From Massilia agrisoli (GTDB lineage Bacteria > Pseudomonadota > Gammaproteobacteria > Burkholderiales > Burkholderiaceae_D), in assembly GCF_020831365.1 (NCBI RefSeq), contig NZ_JAJHPV010000012.1:274473-338472 (forward strand): 64,000 nucleotides of DNA, written 5' to 3'. The notes under the pieces are model-generated. The model was not told the origin of the DNA. It saw nothing but the letters and a program-made list of their open reading frames with translations, and did no database searches. The position numbers and the translations under genes are program-made. Shown piece after piece: positions 31,096 to 40,915 of this stretch (position 1 is its first letter; the number at the start of each line of letters is the position of its first letter).

Positions 31096-32273
31096 CGCTG
31101 TATGCCTGAGATGATGGCTTCGGCGGCGCTGCGCGCCCTTGCGTCCTGCGCCATGACGGCCTCGATGCTGCTGGCCGCGCCGTGGTCGTTTTCATGCATG
31201 ACCCGGGCGATGACACGGTCGATGTCGCGGAAACCGATGCGGTGTTCGAGGAATGCCTGCACAGCCACTTCGTTGGCGGCATTAAGCAGCGCCGGCGAGG
31301 TGCCGCCCGCCTCAAGCGCTTCGAAAGCGAGCGCCAGGCACGGGAAGCGCTGGTAGTCCGGCTTTTCAAACTGCAGGGTGCCGATGGCGGTCAGGTCAAG
31401 CTGCCCTACCCCGGACTCGATCCGCTCCGGGAAGGCCAGCGCGTTGGCGATCGGGGTGCGCATGTCCGGGTTGCCCAGCTCCGCGATCACGGAACCGTCG
31501 ATGTAGGACACCATCGAATGGATCACGCTTTGCGGATGGATCACCACCTCGATCTGGCTGGCCGGCGCGCCAAACAGCCAGTGCGCCTCGATCACTTCGA
31601 GGCCCTTGTTCATCATGGTGGCCGAGTCGACCGAGATCTTGCGGCCCATGACCCAGTTCGGGTGCTTGCAGGCCTGGTCCGGCGTCACGGCGTCGAGCGT
31701 TTCAACCGCGCGCGCCAGGAACGGGCCGCCGGAGGCTGTCAGCAAAATCTTGGCGACACCTGCGCCGCGCGGTGAACGCGCATACGACTGGGGCAGCGAC
31801 TGGAAGATCGCATTGTGCTCGCTGTCGATCGGCAGCAGCGTCGCGCCGTTCTGCTCGACCGCGTCCATGAACAGCTGGCCGGACATGACCAGCGCTTCCT
31901 TGTTCGCCAACAGGATCTTCTTGCCCGCCCTGGCCGCGGCCAGGGTTGGCGCCAGGCCGGCTGCGCCGACGATGGCAGCCATCACGGTATCGGTGTTGGG
32001 GCTGGAGGCTACTGCGCACAGCGCTTCTTCGCCGTAAGCGACTTCGGTGCGCAGGCCTTTTTCGCGCAGCAGCTGCGACAGTTTTTGCGCGGCCCCGGCG
32101 CTGCCAACGACGGCGTGCGCTGGCCGGAACTGCTCGCACTGGGCGGCCAGTTCGTCGACCTTTGCGTGCGCGGTCAGTGCGAAGACCTTGTACTTGTCAG
32201 GGTGACGCGCGAGCACGTCCAGCGTCGACACGCCGATCGAGCCGGTCGCGCCAAGGATTGTAATGCTTTGCAT
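31092..32273 (-). CDS. dxr: 1-deoxy-D-xylulose 5-phosphate reductoisomerase
   Basis: Dxr (IspC) converts DXP to MEP with NADPH, the committed step of the non-mevalonate isoprenoid pathway. It has 393 residues (E. coli 398). The NADPH fold starts with [17 protein letters not shown], the metal and substrate site lies in [13 protein letters not shown], and LTASGGPF and [28 protein letters not shown] are hallmark segments. Its place between cdsA and rseP is standard in betaproteobacteria and links isoprenoid supply with undecaprenyl-PP synthesis by nearby uppS. Confidence 0.98.
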   Translation of the reverse strand: MQSITILGATGSIGVSTLDVLARHPDKYKVFALTAHAKVDELAAQCEQFRPAHAVVGSAGAAQKLSQLLREKGLRTEVAYGEEALCAVASSPNTDTVMAAIVGAAGLAPTLAAARAGKKILLANKEALVMSGQLFMDAVEQNGATLLPIDSEHNAIFQSLPQSYARSPRGAGVAKILLTASGGPFLARAVETLDAVTPDQACKHPNWVMGRKISVDSATMMNKGLEVIEAHWLFGAPASQIEVVIHPQSVIHSMVSYIDGSVIAELGNPDMRTPIANALAFPERIESGVGQLDLTAIGTLQFEKPDYQRFPCLALAFEALEAGGTSPALLNAANEVAVQAFLEHRIGFRDIDRVIARVMHENDHGAASSIEAVMAQDARARSAAEAIISGIQR

Positions 32274-32284
32274 AGTGCGCCTTT

Positions 32285-33115
32285 TCAGAGCCAGGCGTCG
32301 ATCAGCGCGGCGAATGGAAGTACCGGGACCAGTGCGTCGATCCTATCGAGCACGCCGCCGTGGCCAGGCAGCAGATTGCTGCTGTCCTTGACGCCGGCGC
32401 GGCGCTTGAGCATCGATTCGAACAGGTCGCCGACCACGCTGGCGGCCACGATGACGACCAGGATCGCCATGGCGGCAAGCCAGCCGCGCGCGGCCTGGAG
32501 TTTGACCACGAAGGTGTCAGCCACCATCGGGCTGTCGGACAGGATGAGCGCTGCGGAGAACAGCAGCACGGCGATGCCGCCGCCGATCGCACCTTCCCAT
32601 GATTTACCCGGGGAGATGGACGGCGCCAGCTTGCGCTTGCCGAAGGCTTTGCCCGAGAAGTAGGCGCCGATATCGGCCACCCACACAAGAGCCATCACCG
32701 ACAGCAGGAAGATTGGCGAGTGCTGGTAGAACACCACCATCGCGGCGAAGCAGCCGACCAGCGACAGGCCATAGACGGTGCCGAGCAGCGTATTGCCGAT
32801 GCCTTGCGGCGGCGGCAGGCCATGGCCGAGCGCAGGCACGAAGCGCACCAGCCAGATGGCGGCGCACAGCGCAAACCAGAATTGGGTCGACTGGTTGGAC
32901 TGGAACAGGAAGGTGTAGGCAAAGGCGGCGCCCCAGAACAGCGCAATGGCGAAAGCCTGCTTTTTCGACGAACCGAAAAGCTGGAAGGCTTCCCACACTG
33001 CGGCGACCAGGAACAGCACGATGGCGGCGGCGAACAGCGGATAGTAGCCGCCGAACAGGACGCCGAGCAGCGCGACGAGCAAGATGACGGCGGTGATGAC
33101 GCGGGTTTTCAGCAT
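32285..33115 (-). CDS. cdsA: Phosphatidate cytidylyltransferase
   Basis: CdsA makes CDP-diacylglycerol from phosphatidic acid and CTP, the branch point of phospholipid synthesis. It has 276 residues and about eight hydrophobic helices. The C-terminal signature is complete: [12 protein letters not shown], then [20 protein letters not shown] followed by GVLDRID. The ATG at 33115 overlaps the uppS stop by one base (TAATG). Longer in-frame starts run through uppS and read as out-of-frame Arg-rich sequence. Confidence 0.97.
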   Translation of the reverse strand: MLKTRVITAVILLVALLGVLFGGYYPLFAAAIVLFLVAAVWEAFQLFGSSKKQAFAIALFWGAAFAYTFLFQSNQSTQFWFALCAAIWLVRFVPALGHGLPPPQGIGNTLLGTVYGLSLVGCFAAMVVFYQHSPIFLLSVMALVWVADIGAYFSGKAFGKRKLAPSISPGKSWEGAIGGGIAVLLFSAALILSDSPMVADTFVVKLQAARGWLAAMAILVVIVAASVVGDLFESMLKRRAGVKDSSNLLPGHGGVLDRIDALVPVLPFAALIDAWL

Positions 33116-33867
33116 TATGCGCTCTCTCCCGCCAGTTGGTCGCCGGTGCGGCCGAAGCGGCGTTCGCGCGCCTGGTACGACGCGATGGCGGCGTCGAGCG
33201 CATCGACGTCGAAGTCGGGCCAGTAGGTATCGGTGAAGTACAGCTCCGAGTAGGCGAGCTGCCACAGCAGGAAGTTGGAAATACGCTCTTCGCCGCCGGT
33301 ACGGATGAACAGGTCGGGCTCGGGCGCGTAGGCCATGGCCAGGTGCTCGGCTAGCTGTTCTTCGGTAAATTCGGTGGCGCCAGGGTGGGCGGCGACCATC
33401 TTGCCGGTGGCCTGCATGATGTCCCAGCGGCCGCCGTAGTTGGCGCAGACGGTGACGGTCAGGCGGGTGTTGTTGGCGGTGCGGCGTTCGGCTGCGGCGA
33501 TCATCTCCTGCAGCTTGACGTCGAAGCGCGACAGGTCGCCGACCACCTTCAGGCGGATGTTATTTGCGTGCATCTTCGACACTTCGCGTTCCAGCGCCGT
33601 GACAAAAAGGCGCATCAGCAGCGACACTTCTTCTTCGGGACGGCGCCAGTTCTCGGACGAGAAGGCGAACAGGGTCAGGTACTCGATGCCGCGCAGCGCG
33701 CAGGCTTCCACGACGCCGCGCACGGCTTCGACGCCCTTGACATGACCGGCCACGCGCGGCATGAAGCGTTTGGTCGCCCAGCGGCCGTTGCCGTCCATGA
33801 TGATGGCAACGTGGCGCGGCATTTTCGCCACTTCAGGGACAGCTGTCGTCGAACTTTTGAAAATCAT
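33115..33867 (-). CDS. uppS: Undecaprenyl diphosphate synthase
   Basis: This cis-prenyltransferase makes the C55 carrier lipid for peptidoglycan and O-antigen. It has 250 residues. The diphosphate-binding loop is [13 protein letters not shown] with catalytic Asp, [15 protein letters not shown] follows, and the C-terminal [23 protein letters not shown] is the family signature. The ATG at 33867 is preferred; the only longer start is a TTG at 33882. It follows frr after a short gap holding a single-arm palindromic repeat. Confidence 0.97.
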   Translation of the reverse strand: MIFKSSTTAVPEVAKMPRHVAIIMDGNGRWATKRFMPRVAGHVKGVEAVRGVVEACALRGIEYLTLFAFSSENWRRPEEEVSLLMRLFVTALEREVSKMHANNIRLKVVGDLSRFDVKLQEMIAAAERRTANNTRLTVTVCANYGGRWDIMQATGKMVAAHPGATEFTEEQLAEHLAMAYAPEPDLFIRTGGEERISNFLLWQLAYSELYFTDTYWPDFDVDALDAAIASYQARERRFGRTGDQLAGESA

Positions 33868-33888
33868 AGATCCTGGGGCCAAAAAAAA

Positions 33889-33924
33889 CGTAGGGCGGAT
33901 AAGCTCAAAGAGCGCATCCGCCGA
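33889..33924. repeat. Single-arm family B repeat
   Basis: CGTAGGGCGGATAAG...GCGCATCCGCCGA matches the right arm of family B. The opposing arm is absent. The A8 tract at 33881-33888 adjoins it. It sits between frr and uppS. Confidence 0.75.
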
Positions 33925-33974
33925 GCATGCGTCAAGGCGACCCGACCGGGGTACGAACCGCCAACATGCGATTA

Positions 33975-34535
33975 TTACACGGTCAGGACTTCTTTCTCTT
34001 TTTCGGCGACGGTCTTGTCGATCTCGACGACGAACTTGTCGGTCAGCTTCTGGATCTCGTCCGATGCGCGGCGCTCTTCGTCTTCGGAGATGGCCTTGTC
34101 CTTCACCAGCTTCTTGAGCGATTCGTTAGCGTCGCGGCGGATGTTACGCACGGCGATCTTGGCGTCTTCCGCTTCGCCCTTGCACAGCTTGACCATCTCC
34201 TTGCGGCGCTCTTCGGTCAGCGCCGGGGTCGGCACGCGGATCATGTCGCCCTGCGACGATGGGTTCAGGCCCAGGTCGGAGTCGCGGATCGCCTTTTCGA
34301 TGGTGCTGGCCATCTTCTTTTCGAACGGCTGCACGCCGATGGTGCGGGCGTCGACCAGGGTCAGGTTGGCGACCTGGCTCAGCGCGGTCGGCGAACCGTA
34401 GTATTCGACCATGATGTGGTCGAGGATACCGGTGTGGGCACGGCCGGTGCGGACCTTGGCCAGGTCGGCCTTGAGGGTCTCGATCGACTTGTTCATGCGG
34501 TCTTGCGCGCTCTTCTTAACGTCAGCGATAGTCAT
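33975..34535 (-). CDS. frr: Ribosome recycling factor
   Basis: RRF splits post-termination ribosomes together with EF-G. Its 186 residues match the usual 185. The three-helix bundle and tRNA-like shape are implied by the typical sequence: [74 protein letters not shown] and [20 protein letters not shown]. It lies 40 bases after pyrH, and a GGAG Shine-Dalgarno precedes the ATG. Confidence 0.98.
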   Translation of the reverse strand: MTIADVKKSAQDRMNKSIETLKADLAKVRTGRAHTGILDHIMVEYYGSPTALSQVANLTLVDARTIGVQPFEKKMASTIEKAIRDSDLGLNPSSQGDMIRVPTPALTEERRKEMVKLCKGEAEDAKIAVRNIRRDANESLKKLVKDKAISEDEERRASDEIQKLTDKFVVEIDKTVAEKEKEVLTV

Positions 34536-34575
34536 GCTGCTCTCCTGTATTCGGTGATTATTGTTTGGTTGCTTC

Positions 34576-35292
34576 TTAAACGTGTACCAGCGTGCCTTCG
34601 TCTTCGCCCATCACGACGCGCATCAGCGCGCCCGGCTTGACGATCGAGAAGACCTTGATTGGCAGCTTCTGGTCGCGGCACAGCGCGAACGCGGTGGCGT
34701 CCATCACCTGCAAGTGCTTGGCGATCGCTTCGTCGAAGTTGATCGACTCGTAGCGGGTGGCGCCCGGGTCCTTCTTTGGATCGGCAGTATATACGCCATC
34801 GACCTTGGTTGCCTTGAGGACGATCTCGGCGCCGATCTCGGAGCCGCGCAGCGCGGCGGCGGTATCGGTGGTGAAGAACGGGTTGCCGGTGCCGGCGGCG
34901 AAGATGACGACCTTGCCCTCTTCCAGGTACTGCAGCGCCTTCGGGCGCACGTACGGCTCGACGACCTGCTCGATGCCGATCGCCGACATCACGCGCGCGG
35001 TGATGCCCACGTGGCGCATCGCGTCGGCCAGTGCCAGCGCGTTCATCACGGTGGCCAGCATGCCCATGTAGTCGGCGGTGGCGCGGTCCATACCCTGCGC
35101 GCCAGGCGCGACGCCGCGGAAGATGTTGCCGCCGCCGATGACCACTGCCAGTTCTACGCCCGCTTTCGCCACTTCCGCCACGTCGGCGACCATGCGCTCG
35201 ATCGTTGCGCGGTTGATGCCATAGGCATCATCACCCATCAGAGCTTCGCCAGACAGTTTCAGGAGTACGCGTTTGTAGGCTGGTTTTGACAT
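34576..35292 (-). CDS. pyrH: Uridylate kinase
   Basis: PyrH phosphorylates UMP to UDP with ATP. It is a hexameric amino-acid-kinase-fold enzyme allosterically tuned by GTP and UTP. It has 238 residues. Marks are [14 protein letters not shown] at the start, [51 protein letters not shown] and [19 protein letters not shown] lies upstream of the ATG. It is separated from tsf by a strong terminator, so it probably has its own promoter; a TTGACT is visible in the gap but no convincing -10. Confidence 0.98.
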   Translation of the reverse strand: MSKPAYKRVLLKLSGEALMGDDAYGINRATIERMVADVAEVAKAGVELAVVIGGGNIFRGVAPGAQGMDRATADYMGMLATVMNALALADAMRHVGITARVMSAIGIEQVVEPYVRPKALQYLEEGKVVIFAAGTGNPFFTTDTAAALRGSEIGAEIVLKATKVDGVYTADPKKDPGATRYESINFDEAIAKHLQVMDATAFALCRDQKLPIKVFSIVKPGALMRVVMGEDEGTLVHV

Positions 35293-35394
35293 GTGTGGGC
35301 TCCTAAAATGACGGTTTTATTCGGGTCCGGCCCGCAGCGGCAGTCAAGGCCGCCATCCAGGCCTCACCCGCCAGTGCTGGCAGGTGGCATGAGT

Positions 35395-35420
35395 TAAAAA
35401 AACGGGCCTTCCGGCCCGCT
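35395..35420 (-). terminator. tsf terminator
   Basis: CGGGCC-TTCC-GGCCCG forms a perfect GC stem with a tetraloop and is followed on the minus strand by seven T residues, directly after the tsf stop. Confidence 0.92.
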
Positions 35421-35428
35421 TTCCAAAC

Positions 35429-36337
35429 TTACTGCTTCGAAGCAGCCATTTGCGCAGCAACTTCTGCCGCGAAATCGTCCTGCTTCTTCTCGATGCCTTC
35501 GCCAACAACATACATCGTGAACGCTTTCACGGTGGTGTTCTTTTCTTTCAGCATCTGTTCGATCGACTGCTTGTCGTTCTTGACGAACGCCTGGTTCAGC
35601 AGCGATACCTCTTTCAGGTACTTCTGTACCGAACCTTCGAGGCGCTTGGCCAGGATTTCCGGCGACTGGGCTGGCTTGCCTGCGGCAGCAGCTGCGTCAG
35701 CGTCTTCCTGTGCTTTCAGTGCAGCAACCGAACGCTCTTTTTCGATCAGTTCAGCTGGCACTTCGTTCGACGACAGTGCAACTGGCTTCATGGCAGCGAT
35801 GTGCATTGCCACGTCCTTGCCGACCTGTTCGTCCGCGCCTTCGAACTCTACCATGACGCCGATACGGGTGCCGTGCAGGTACGAAGCGAGCTTGCCGGTG
35901 GTCTCGAAACGCTGGAAGCGGCGGATCGACATGTTTTCGCCGATTTTACCGATCAGTGCGGAACGCACTTCGTCCAGGGTCTTGCCGTCCAGCGGCAGCG
36001 CCAGCAGGGCTGCGACGTCAGCAGGGTTGTGCTCGGCGACCAGCTTGGCTGCGTTTGCTGCCAGTGCCAGGAAGTCGTCGTTCTTGGCAACGAAGTCGGT
36101 CTCGCTGTTTACTTCGACCAGGGCGCCAACATTGCCGCTGATGTAAGATGCTACCACGCCTTCCGCGGTGATTCGTGCCGACGCTTTCGATGCCTTGCCG
36201 CCCAGCTTGACGCGCAGGATCTCTTCCGCACGGCCCATGTCGCCTTCGGCTTCGGTCAGTGCTTTTTTGCATTCCATCATCGGCGCATCGGTCTTGGCGC
36301 GCAGTTCGCCAACCATTGCTGCAGTAATCGCTGCCAT
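35429..36337 (-). CDS. tsf: Elongation factor Ts
   Basis: EF-Ts is the guanine nucleotide exchange factor for EF-Tu. It has 302 residues. The N-terminal UBA-like domain ([20 protein letters not shown]) is followed by the EF-Tu-contacting TDFV in [16 protein letters not shown]. Two core subdomains follow, then the coiled-coil and the C-terminal module ([17 protein letters not shown]). It lies 96 bases after rpsB, with a hairpin between. Confidence 0.98.
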   Translation of the reverse strand: MAAITAAMVGELRAKTDAPMMECKKALTEAEGDMGRAEEILRVKLGGKASKASARITAEGVVASYISGNVGALVEVNSETDFVAKNDDFLALAANAAKLVAEHNPADVAALLALPLDGKTLDEVRSALIGKIGENMSIRRFQRFETTGKLASYLHGTRIGVMVEFEGADEQVGKDVAMHIAAMKPVALSSNEVPAELIEKERSVAALKAQEDADAAAAAGKPAQSPEILAKRLEGSVQKYLKEVSLLNQAFVKNDKQSIEQMLKEKNTTVKAFTMYVVGEGIEKKQDDFAAEVAAQMAASKQ

Positions 36338-36369
36338 AAGATTCTCCTAAATTGTTACGTATTCTGTTT

Positions 36370-36403
36370 AAAAAAAAGGGGGAGCTGATGCCACCCCTTT
36401 TTC
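36370..36403 (-). terminator. rpsB-tsf intercistronic terminator-like hairpin
   Basis: On the minus strand AAAGGGG pairs with CCCCTTT around a loop of about 12 bases, followed by a T run. An imperfect terminator here would lower tsf relative to rpsB, as reported for other rpsB-tsf operons. Confidence 0.7.
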
Positions 36404-36433
36404 TACGTGATCAGCAGGTTGCCCTGCCGCCAG

Positions 36434-37180
36434 TTATGCCTGCTCGGAAACTTCGACGAACTCGTCCGACGACTTAGCCATCTGAACGACTTCGTTGGTC
36501 GCGTTAGCGCGGCCTTCGAGGATCGCGTCAGCTACGCCGCGGGCGTACAGGGTGATTGCCTTCGAGGAGTCATCGTTACCTGGGATAACGTGGGTCACGC
36601 CTTCTGGCGAGTGGTTGGTATCAACCACGCCGATGACTGGGATGCCCAGCTTGCCAGCTTCGGTGATCGCGCCCTTGTGGTAGCCGACGTCGACGACGAA
36701 GATAGCGTCAGGAACGCCGCCCATGTCCTTGATGCCGCCGATGGCCTTCTGCAGCTTGACCATTTCGCGCTGGAACATCAGGTTTTCTTTCTTCGACAGC
36801 TTCTCAGCCGAACCGTCTTCGATTGCAGCTTCCATGTCCTTCAGGCGCTTGATCGAGGTCTTGATCGTCTTGAAGTTGGTCAGCATGCCGCCCAGCCAGC
36901 GCTGGTCAACGAAAGGAACGCCAGCACGAGCAGCTTCAGCAGCGATGATGTCGCGAGCCTGGCGCTTGGTACCAACCATCAGGATCGTGCCGCGGTTAGC
37001 GGAGATCTGCTTGATGGTCTTCATTGCTTCCTGATACATACCCATCGTCTTTTCCAAGTTGATGATATGGATCTTGTTGCGGTGGCCGAAGATGAAAGGA
37101 GCCATCTTTGGGTTCCAGAAACGGGTTTGGTGACCGAAGTGGACACCGGCTTCCAGCATTTCACGCATTGTTACGGACAT
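36434..37180 (-). CDS. rpsB: 30S ribosomal protein S2
   Basis: S2 has 248 residues. The start [20 protein letters not shown] is nearly universal, followed by [46 protein letters not shown] and [20 protein letters not shown]. The ATG at 37180 is chosen over a longer start because GGAGA lies 5 bases upstream and conservation begins there. The extra 13 codons would cross the leader hairpin. It is the first gene of the long minus-strand block, with a clear promoter at 37305-37333. Confidence 0.98.
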   Translation of the reverse strand: MSVTMREMLEAGVHFGHQTRFWNPKMAPFIFGHRNKIHIINLEKTMGMYQEAMKTIKQISANRGTILMVGTKRQARDIIAAEAARAGVPFVDQRWLGGMLTNFKTIKTSIKRLKDMEAAIEDGSAEKLSKKENLMFQREMVKLQKAIGGIKDMGGVPDAIFVVDVGYHKGAITEAGKLGIPVIGVVDTNHSPEGVTHVIPGNDDSSKAITLYARGVADAILEGRANATNEVVQMAKSSDEFVEVSEQA

Positions 37181-37203
37181 GTAATTCTCCAGGGTTGGGT
37201 CTG

Positions 37204-37247
37204 GAATCCGGCCAGTCACCTCGAGGGCACCCTTTGAGGCCGGATTC
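37204..37247 (-). promoter_or_regulatory. rpsB leader hairpin, possible S2 autoregulatory site
   Basis: An exact 10-bp inverted repeat, GAATCCGGCC/GGCCGGATTC, encloses 24 bases (CCTCGAGG and GGGCACCC can pair further inside). It ends 14 bases before the rpsB Shine-Dalgarno and has no U tract, so it is unlikely to be a terminator. Feedback by S2 on its leader is known in enterobacteria; its use here is inferred. Confidence 0.6.
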
Positions 37248-37304
37248 GCGATTTAACAAGTATTTTGACAACATTGCCTGAAAACGTAAATCAAGCAACC
37301 CGAG

Positions 37305-37333
37305 ATTCTAGCCGGTTTTGGACATGTTTTCAA
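37305..37333 (-). promoter_or_regulatory. rpsB promoter
   Basis: On the minus strand TTGAAA (37333-37328) and TAGAAT (37310-37305) are spaced by 17 bases. The transcript would carry a leader of about 115 bases. Confidence 0.75.
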
Positions 37334-37422
37334 GTACCGCGTGCAGTGAAGGACATGCATATGCCCCTTCGGGCGGTTCCCGCTTTTCCACCATGCAGCC
37401 TACCTGATGCCCTACGATCACT

Positions 37423-37428
37423 TATAAT
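37423..37428 (+). promoter_or_regulatory. -10 element, probable map promoter
   Basis: A perfect TATAAT lies 45 bases before the map ATG. No good -35 is visible at 16-18 bases upstream. Confidence 0.4.
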
Positions 37429-37472
37429 GTGCTCATTCCCGATTTAACCGCTTTTTGTCGATTGCGACCCTT

Positions 37473-38300
37473 ATGTCCACCATTTCCATCAAAACCCCCG
37501 AAGAAATCGAAGGCATGCGCCTCGCTGGCCGCCTTGCTTCCGAAGTCCTCGATTACATCACTCCCTTCGTCAAGAACGGCGTCACCACCGGCGAACTCGA
37601 TCGCCTGTGCCACGAATACATGGTCAACGTGCAGGGTACCGTGCCGGCGCCGCTGAACTACTGCCCGCCCGGCTACACCCCGTACCCGAAGGCCATCTGC
37701 ACCTCGGTCAACGACGTGATATGCCATGGCATCCCGGGCGACAAGGTCCTCAAGAACGGCGACGTGGTCAACCTCGACATCACCGTCATCAAGGACGGCT
37801 ACCACGGCGACAACAGCCGCATGTTCTTCATCGGCGAACCGTCGATCCTGGCGCGCCGCCTGTCCGAAGTGACCTACGAGTGCATGTGGCTCGGCATTTC
37901 CAAGGTCCGTCCTGGCGCTCACCTGGGCGACATCGGCCACGTGATCCAGCAGCACGCCGAAAAGAACGGCTACAGCGTGGTGCGCGAATTCTGCGGCCAC
38001 GGCATCGGCAAGGTGTTCCACGAAGAGCCGCAGGTGCTGCACTACGGCCGCCCGGGCACGCTGGAAAAGCTCGAAGCGGGCATGATCTTCACGATCGAGC
38101 CGATGATCAACGCCGGCCGCCGCGACATCCGCGAAATGGGCGATGGCTGGACCATCAAAACCAAGGACCGCAGCCTGTCGGCGCAGTGGGAACACACCAT
38201 CCTGGTAACCGAAACGGGCTATGAAGTGCTGACCCAGTCGGCCGGTACGCCTCCTCCGCCAGCCATTATCAACGCCCCGGCGCAAGCGGTAGCGGCGTAA
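37473..38300 (+). CDS. map: Methionine aminopeptidase type I
   Basis: Map removes the initiator Met from nascent proteins. It has 275 residues (E. coli 264), with a short Pro/Ala-rich tail. The pita-bread fold metal ligands are visible: Asp in VNLDITVIKDGYHGDNSR (two Asp), His in CGHGIGKVFHEEP, Glu in FTIEPMIN and Glu in WEHTILVTE. The ATG at 37473 is preferred over a TTG at 37455. It lies divergent from rpsB, as in many proteobacteria, and 5 bases before glnD. Confidence 0.97.
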   Translation: MSTISIKTPEEIEGMRLAGRLASEVLDYITPFVKNGVTTGELDRLCHEYMVNVQGTVPAPLNYCPPGYTPYPKAICTSVNDVICHGIPGDKVLKNGDVVNLDITVIKDGYHGDNSRMFFIGEPSILARRLSEVTYECMWLGISKVRPGAHLGDIGHVIQQHAEKNGYSVVREFCGHGIGKVFHEEPQVLHYGRPGTLEKLEAGMIFTIEPMINAGRRDIREMGDGWTIKTKDRSLSAQWEHTILVTETGYEVLTQSAGTPPPPAIINAPAQAVAA

Positions 38301-38305
38301 AAGCC

Positions 38306-40888
38306 ATGCCAGCGGCGGTGCACAAGAGCGAAACGCGCGACCTGCTTAAGCAAAGGCTGAAGGCGGACCGCGCGCAGCTTATCGCCGCGTTCAGGGAAGA
38401 CAACAAGCCCGAAAAGCTACTGCGCAGCCTGCGCCAGAGCGTCGACGCGGTCCTCACCGAAGCGTGGAACGCCTCCGGCCTGCCGCCCGAGGCCGCACTG
38501 GTCGGCGTGGGCGGCTATGGCCGCGGCGAGCTTTTCCCGTTTTCCGACGTCGACCTGCTGATCCTCCTGGCCGAACCGGCCAACGCGCTGACCCAGGCCC
38601 GCCTTGAAGGCCTGGTACAGCTGCTCTGGGACCTTGGGCTGGAGATTGGCCACAGCATCCGCACCGTCGACGAGTGCCTGGTCGAATCCGAGGCCGACAT
38701 CACCGTCCAAACCAGCCTGCTGGAAGCGCGCCTGATCACGGGCGGCGCCGCCGTCTTCGAAGAACTCCAGCAGCGCTACAGCGAAGCGATGGACGCGCAA
38801 GCCTTCTTCCAGGCCAAGATGGCCGAGATGCGCCTGCGCCACGCCAAGTACGAAGACACCGCCTTCAGCCTGGAGCCGAACTGCAAGGAGAGCCCGGGCG
38901 GCCTGCGCGACCTGCAGGCGATCCTGTGGGTCGCCAAGGCGGCGGGGCTTGCCAATTCGTGGGGCCAGCTGGCCTTGCGCGGCCTGATTACCCAGACCGA
39001 GGCGCGCCAGCTGATGGAGAAGGAAAGCGCCTTCAAGGACATCCGCATCCGCCTGCACCTGCAAGCCAACCGCCGCGAAGACCGCCTGCTGTTCGACCTG
39101 CAGACCCCGATCGCCGAAACCTTCGGCCTGAAGACGACCGGCGAAGGCGCCCACGTGCGCCGCGCCAGCGAATACCTGATGCAGCGCTACTACTGGGCCG
39201 CCAAGACAGTCACGCAGCTCAATACCATCCTGCTGCAGAACATCGAGGCCCAGCTGTTCCCCCAGGACTCGGTGCCTGAAGCGATCAACGAGCGCTTCGA
39301 CGACGTCGGCGGCTTCATCGACATCACCGACGACAATACCTTCGAGACGACGCCCTCCTCCATCCTTGAGATGTTCGTGCTGATGACCGAGCGGCCCCAC
39401 CTGAAGGGCATGACGGCGCGGACCATGCGCGCGCTGTGGCACGCTCGCTCGCTGATCGACGCCGAGTTCCGCGCCGACCCGGTCAACCGCGCCAATTTCC
39501 TGCGCATCCTGCAGGCGCCGGTCGGCCTGGTGCACGCGCTGCGCCGCCTGAACGACACCGGCGTGCTGGGACGCTACCTGCCAAGCTTCCGGCCGATCAT
39601 CGGCCAGATGCAGCACGACCTGTTCCACGTCTACACGGTGGACCAGCACATCATGATGGTGGTGCGGAATATGCGCCGCTTCACGATGACCGAACACGCC
39701 CATGAATACCCTTTCTGCAGCCAGCTGATCGCCAACTTCCCGCGCTCATGGCTGCTGTACGTCGCGGCGCTGTTCCACGACATCGCCAAGGGACGCGGCG
39801 GCGACCACTCGATCCTCGGCGTCGCCGATGCGGTGCAGTTCTGCGAAGAGCATGGCCTCAGCGCGGAAGACACCGAGCTGGTGGCCTTCCTGGTACGCGA
39901 GCACCTGGTGATGTCGACCGTCGCGCAAAAGCAGGACATGTCGGACCCCGACGTCATCCAGGCCTTTGCCAACCTTGTCAAAGATGAGCGCCACCTGACC
40001 GCGCTGTACCTGCTGACTGTCGCCGACATCCGCGGCACCAGCCCGAAGGTATGGAACGCATGGAAGGCCAAGCTGCTGGAAGACCTGTACCGCATCACGC
40101 TGCGCGTGCTGGGCGGCGAACCGCCGTCGGCCGACCGTGAGCTGAAGAACCGCCAGGTCGAAGCAATGGCCACCCTGCGCCTGTTCGGCCTTGCGCCCGA
40201 CGCGCACGAAGCCCTGTGGGCGCAGCTGGACATGGCCTACTTCCTGCGCCACGACGCCTCCGACATCGCCTGGCAAACTCGGTCGCTGTACGACCGCATC
40301 GACAGCGAGCGGCCGGTGGTCAAGTGCCGCCTGGCGCCAATTGGCGAGGGCCTGCAGGTGACGGTGTACGTGAAGGACCAGCCCGACCTGTTCGCGCGCA
40401 TCTGCAGCTACTTCGACCGCAAGAACTTCAGCATCCTCGATGCCAAGATCCACACCACGCGGCACGGCTACGCGCTCGACACCTTCCTCGTCACCGAGCA
40501 GAATTTCGCCAAGAGCTACCGCGACATCATCAACCTGATCGAGCACGAAATCTGCGACCTGCTGGTGTCCCAGACGCCGCTGCCGGCGCCGTCGCGCGGA
40601 CGGCTGTCACGGCTGTCGCGCACCTTCCCGATTGCCCCGACTGTCGACCTGCGGCCCGACGAGCGTGGCCAGTACTACCTGCTGTCGATTGCCGCCAACG
40701 ACCGCACCGGCCTGTTGTACTCGATTGCCAACGTGCTCACGCGCTACCGCATCAACGTCCACACGGCCAAGATCATGACCCTCGGCGAGCGGGTGGAAGA
40801 CGTCTTCCTCATCGACGGCGCGGTACTCAACAACGCGCGCAACCAGATCCAGCTTGAGACCGACCTGCTCGACGCCCTCAAAGTTTAA
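38306..40888 (+). CDS. glnD: [Protein-PII] uridylyltransferase/uridylyl-removing enzyme
   Basis: GlnD senses glutamine and uridylylates or deuridylylates PII proteins, setting nitrogen status. It has 860 residues. The nucleotidyltransferase domain carries GGYGRGELFPFSDVDLLIL. The HD domain, for UMP removal, has HDLFHVYTVDQHIM and ALFHDIAKGRGGDHS. Two C-terminal ACT domains follow (TVYVKDQPDLFARICSYFD and LLSIAANDRTGLLYSIANVL) that bind glutamine. The map-glnD pairing is conserved in proteobacteria and co-transcription is likely. Confidence 0.97.
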   Translation: MPAAVHKSETRDLLKQRLKADRAQLIAAFREDNKPEKLLRSLRQSVDAVLTEAWNASGLPPEAALVGVGGYGRGELFPFSDVDLLILLAEPANALTQARLEGLVQLLWDLGLEIGHSIRTVDECLVESEADITVQTSLLEARLITGGAAVFEELQQRYSEAMDAQAFFQAKMAEMRLRHAKYEDTAFSLEPNCKESPGGLRDLQAILWVAKAAGLANSWGQLALRGLITQTEARQLMEKESAFKDIRIRLHLQANRREDRLLFDLQTPIAETFGLKTTGEGAHVRRASEYLMQRYYWAAKTVTQLNTILLQNIEAQLFPQDSVPEAINERFDDVGGFIDITDDNTFETTPSSILEMFVLMTERPHLKGMTARTMRALWHARSLIDAEFRADPVNRANFLRILQAPVGLVHALRRLNDTGVLGRYLPSFRPIIGQMQHDLFHVYTVDQHIMMVVRNMRRFTMTEHAHEYPFCSQLIANFPRSWLLYVAALFHDIAKGRGGDHSILGVADAVQFCEEHGLSAEDTELVAFLVREHLVMSTVAQKQDMSDPDVIQAFANLVKDERHLTALYLLTVADIRGTSPKVWNAWKAKLLEDLYRITLRVLGGEPPSADRELKNRQVEAMATLRLFGLAPDAHEALWAQLDMAYFLRHDASDIAWQTRSLYDRIDSERPVVKCRLAPIGEGLQVTVYVKDQPDLFARICSYFDRKNFSILDAKIHTTRHGYALDTFLVTEQNFAKSYRDIINLIEHEICDLLVSQTPLPAPSRGRLSRLSRTFPIAPTVDLRPDERGQYYLLSIAANDRTGLLYSIANVLTRYRINVHTAKIMTLGERVEDVFLIDGAVLNNARNQIQLETDLLDALKV

Positions 40889-40915
40889 ACAAGCACTCCA
40901 AAAGTAAAGAACACG

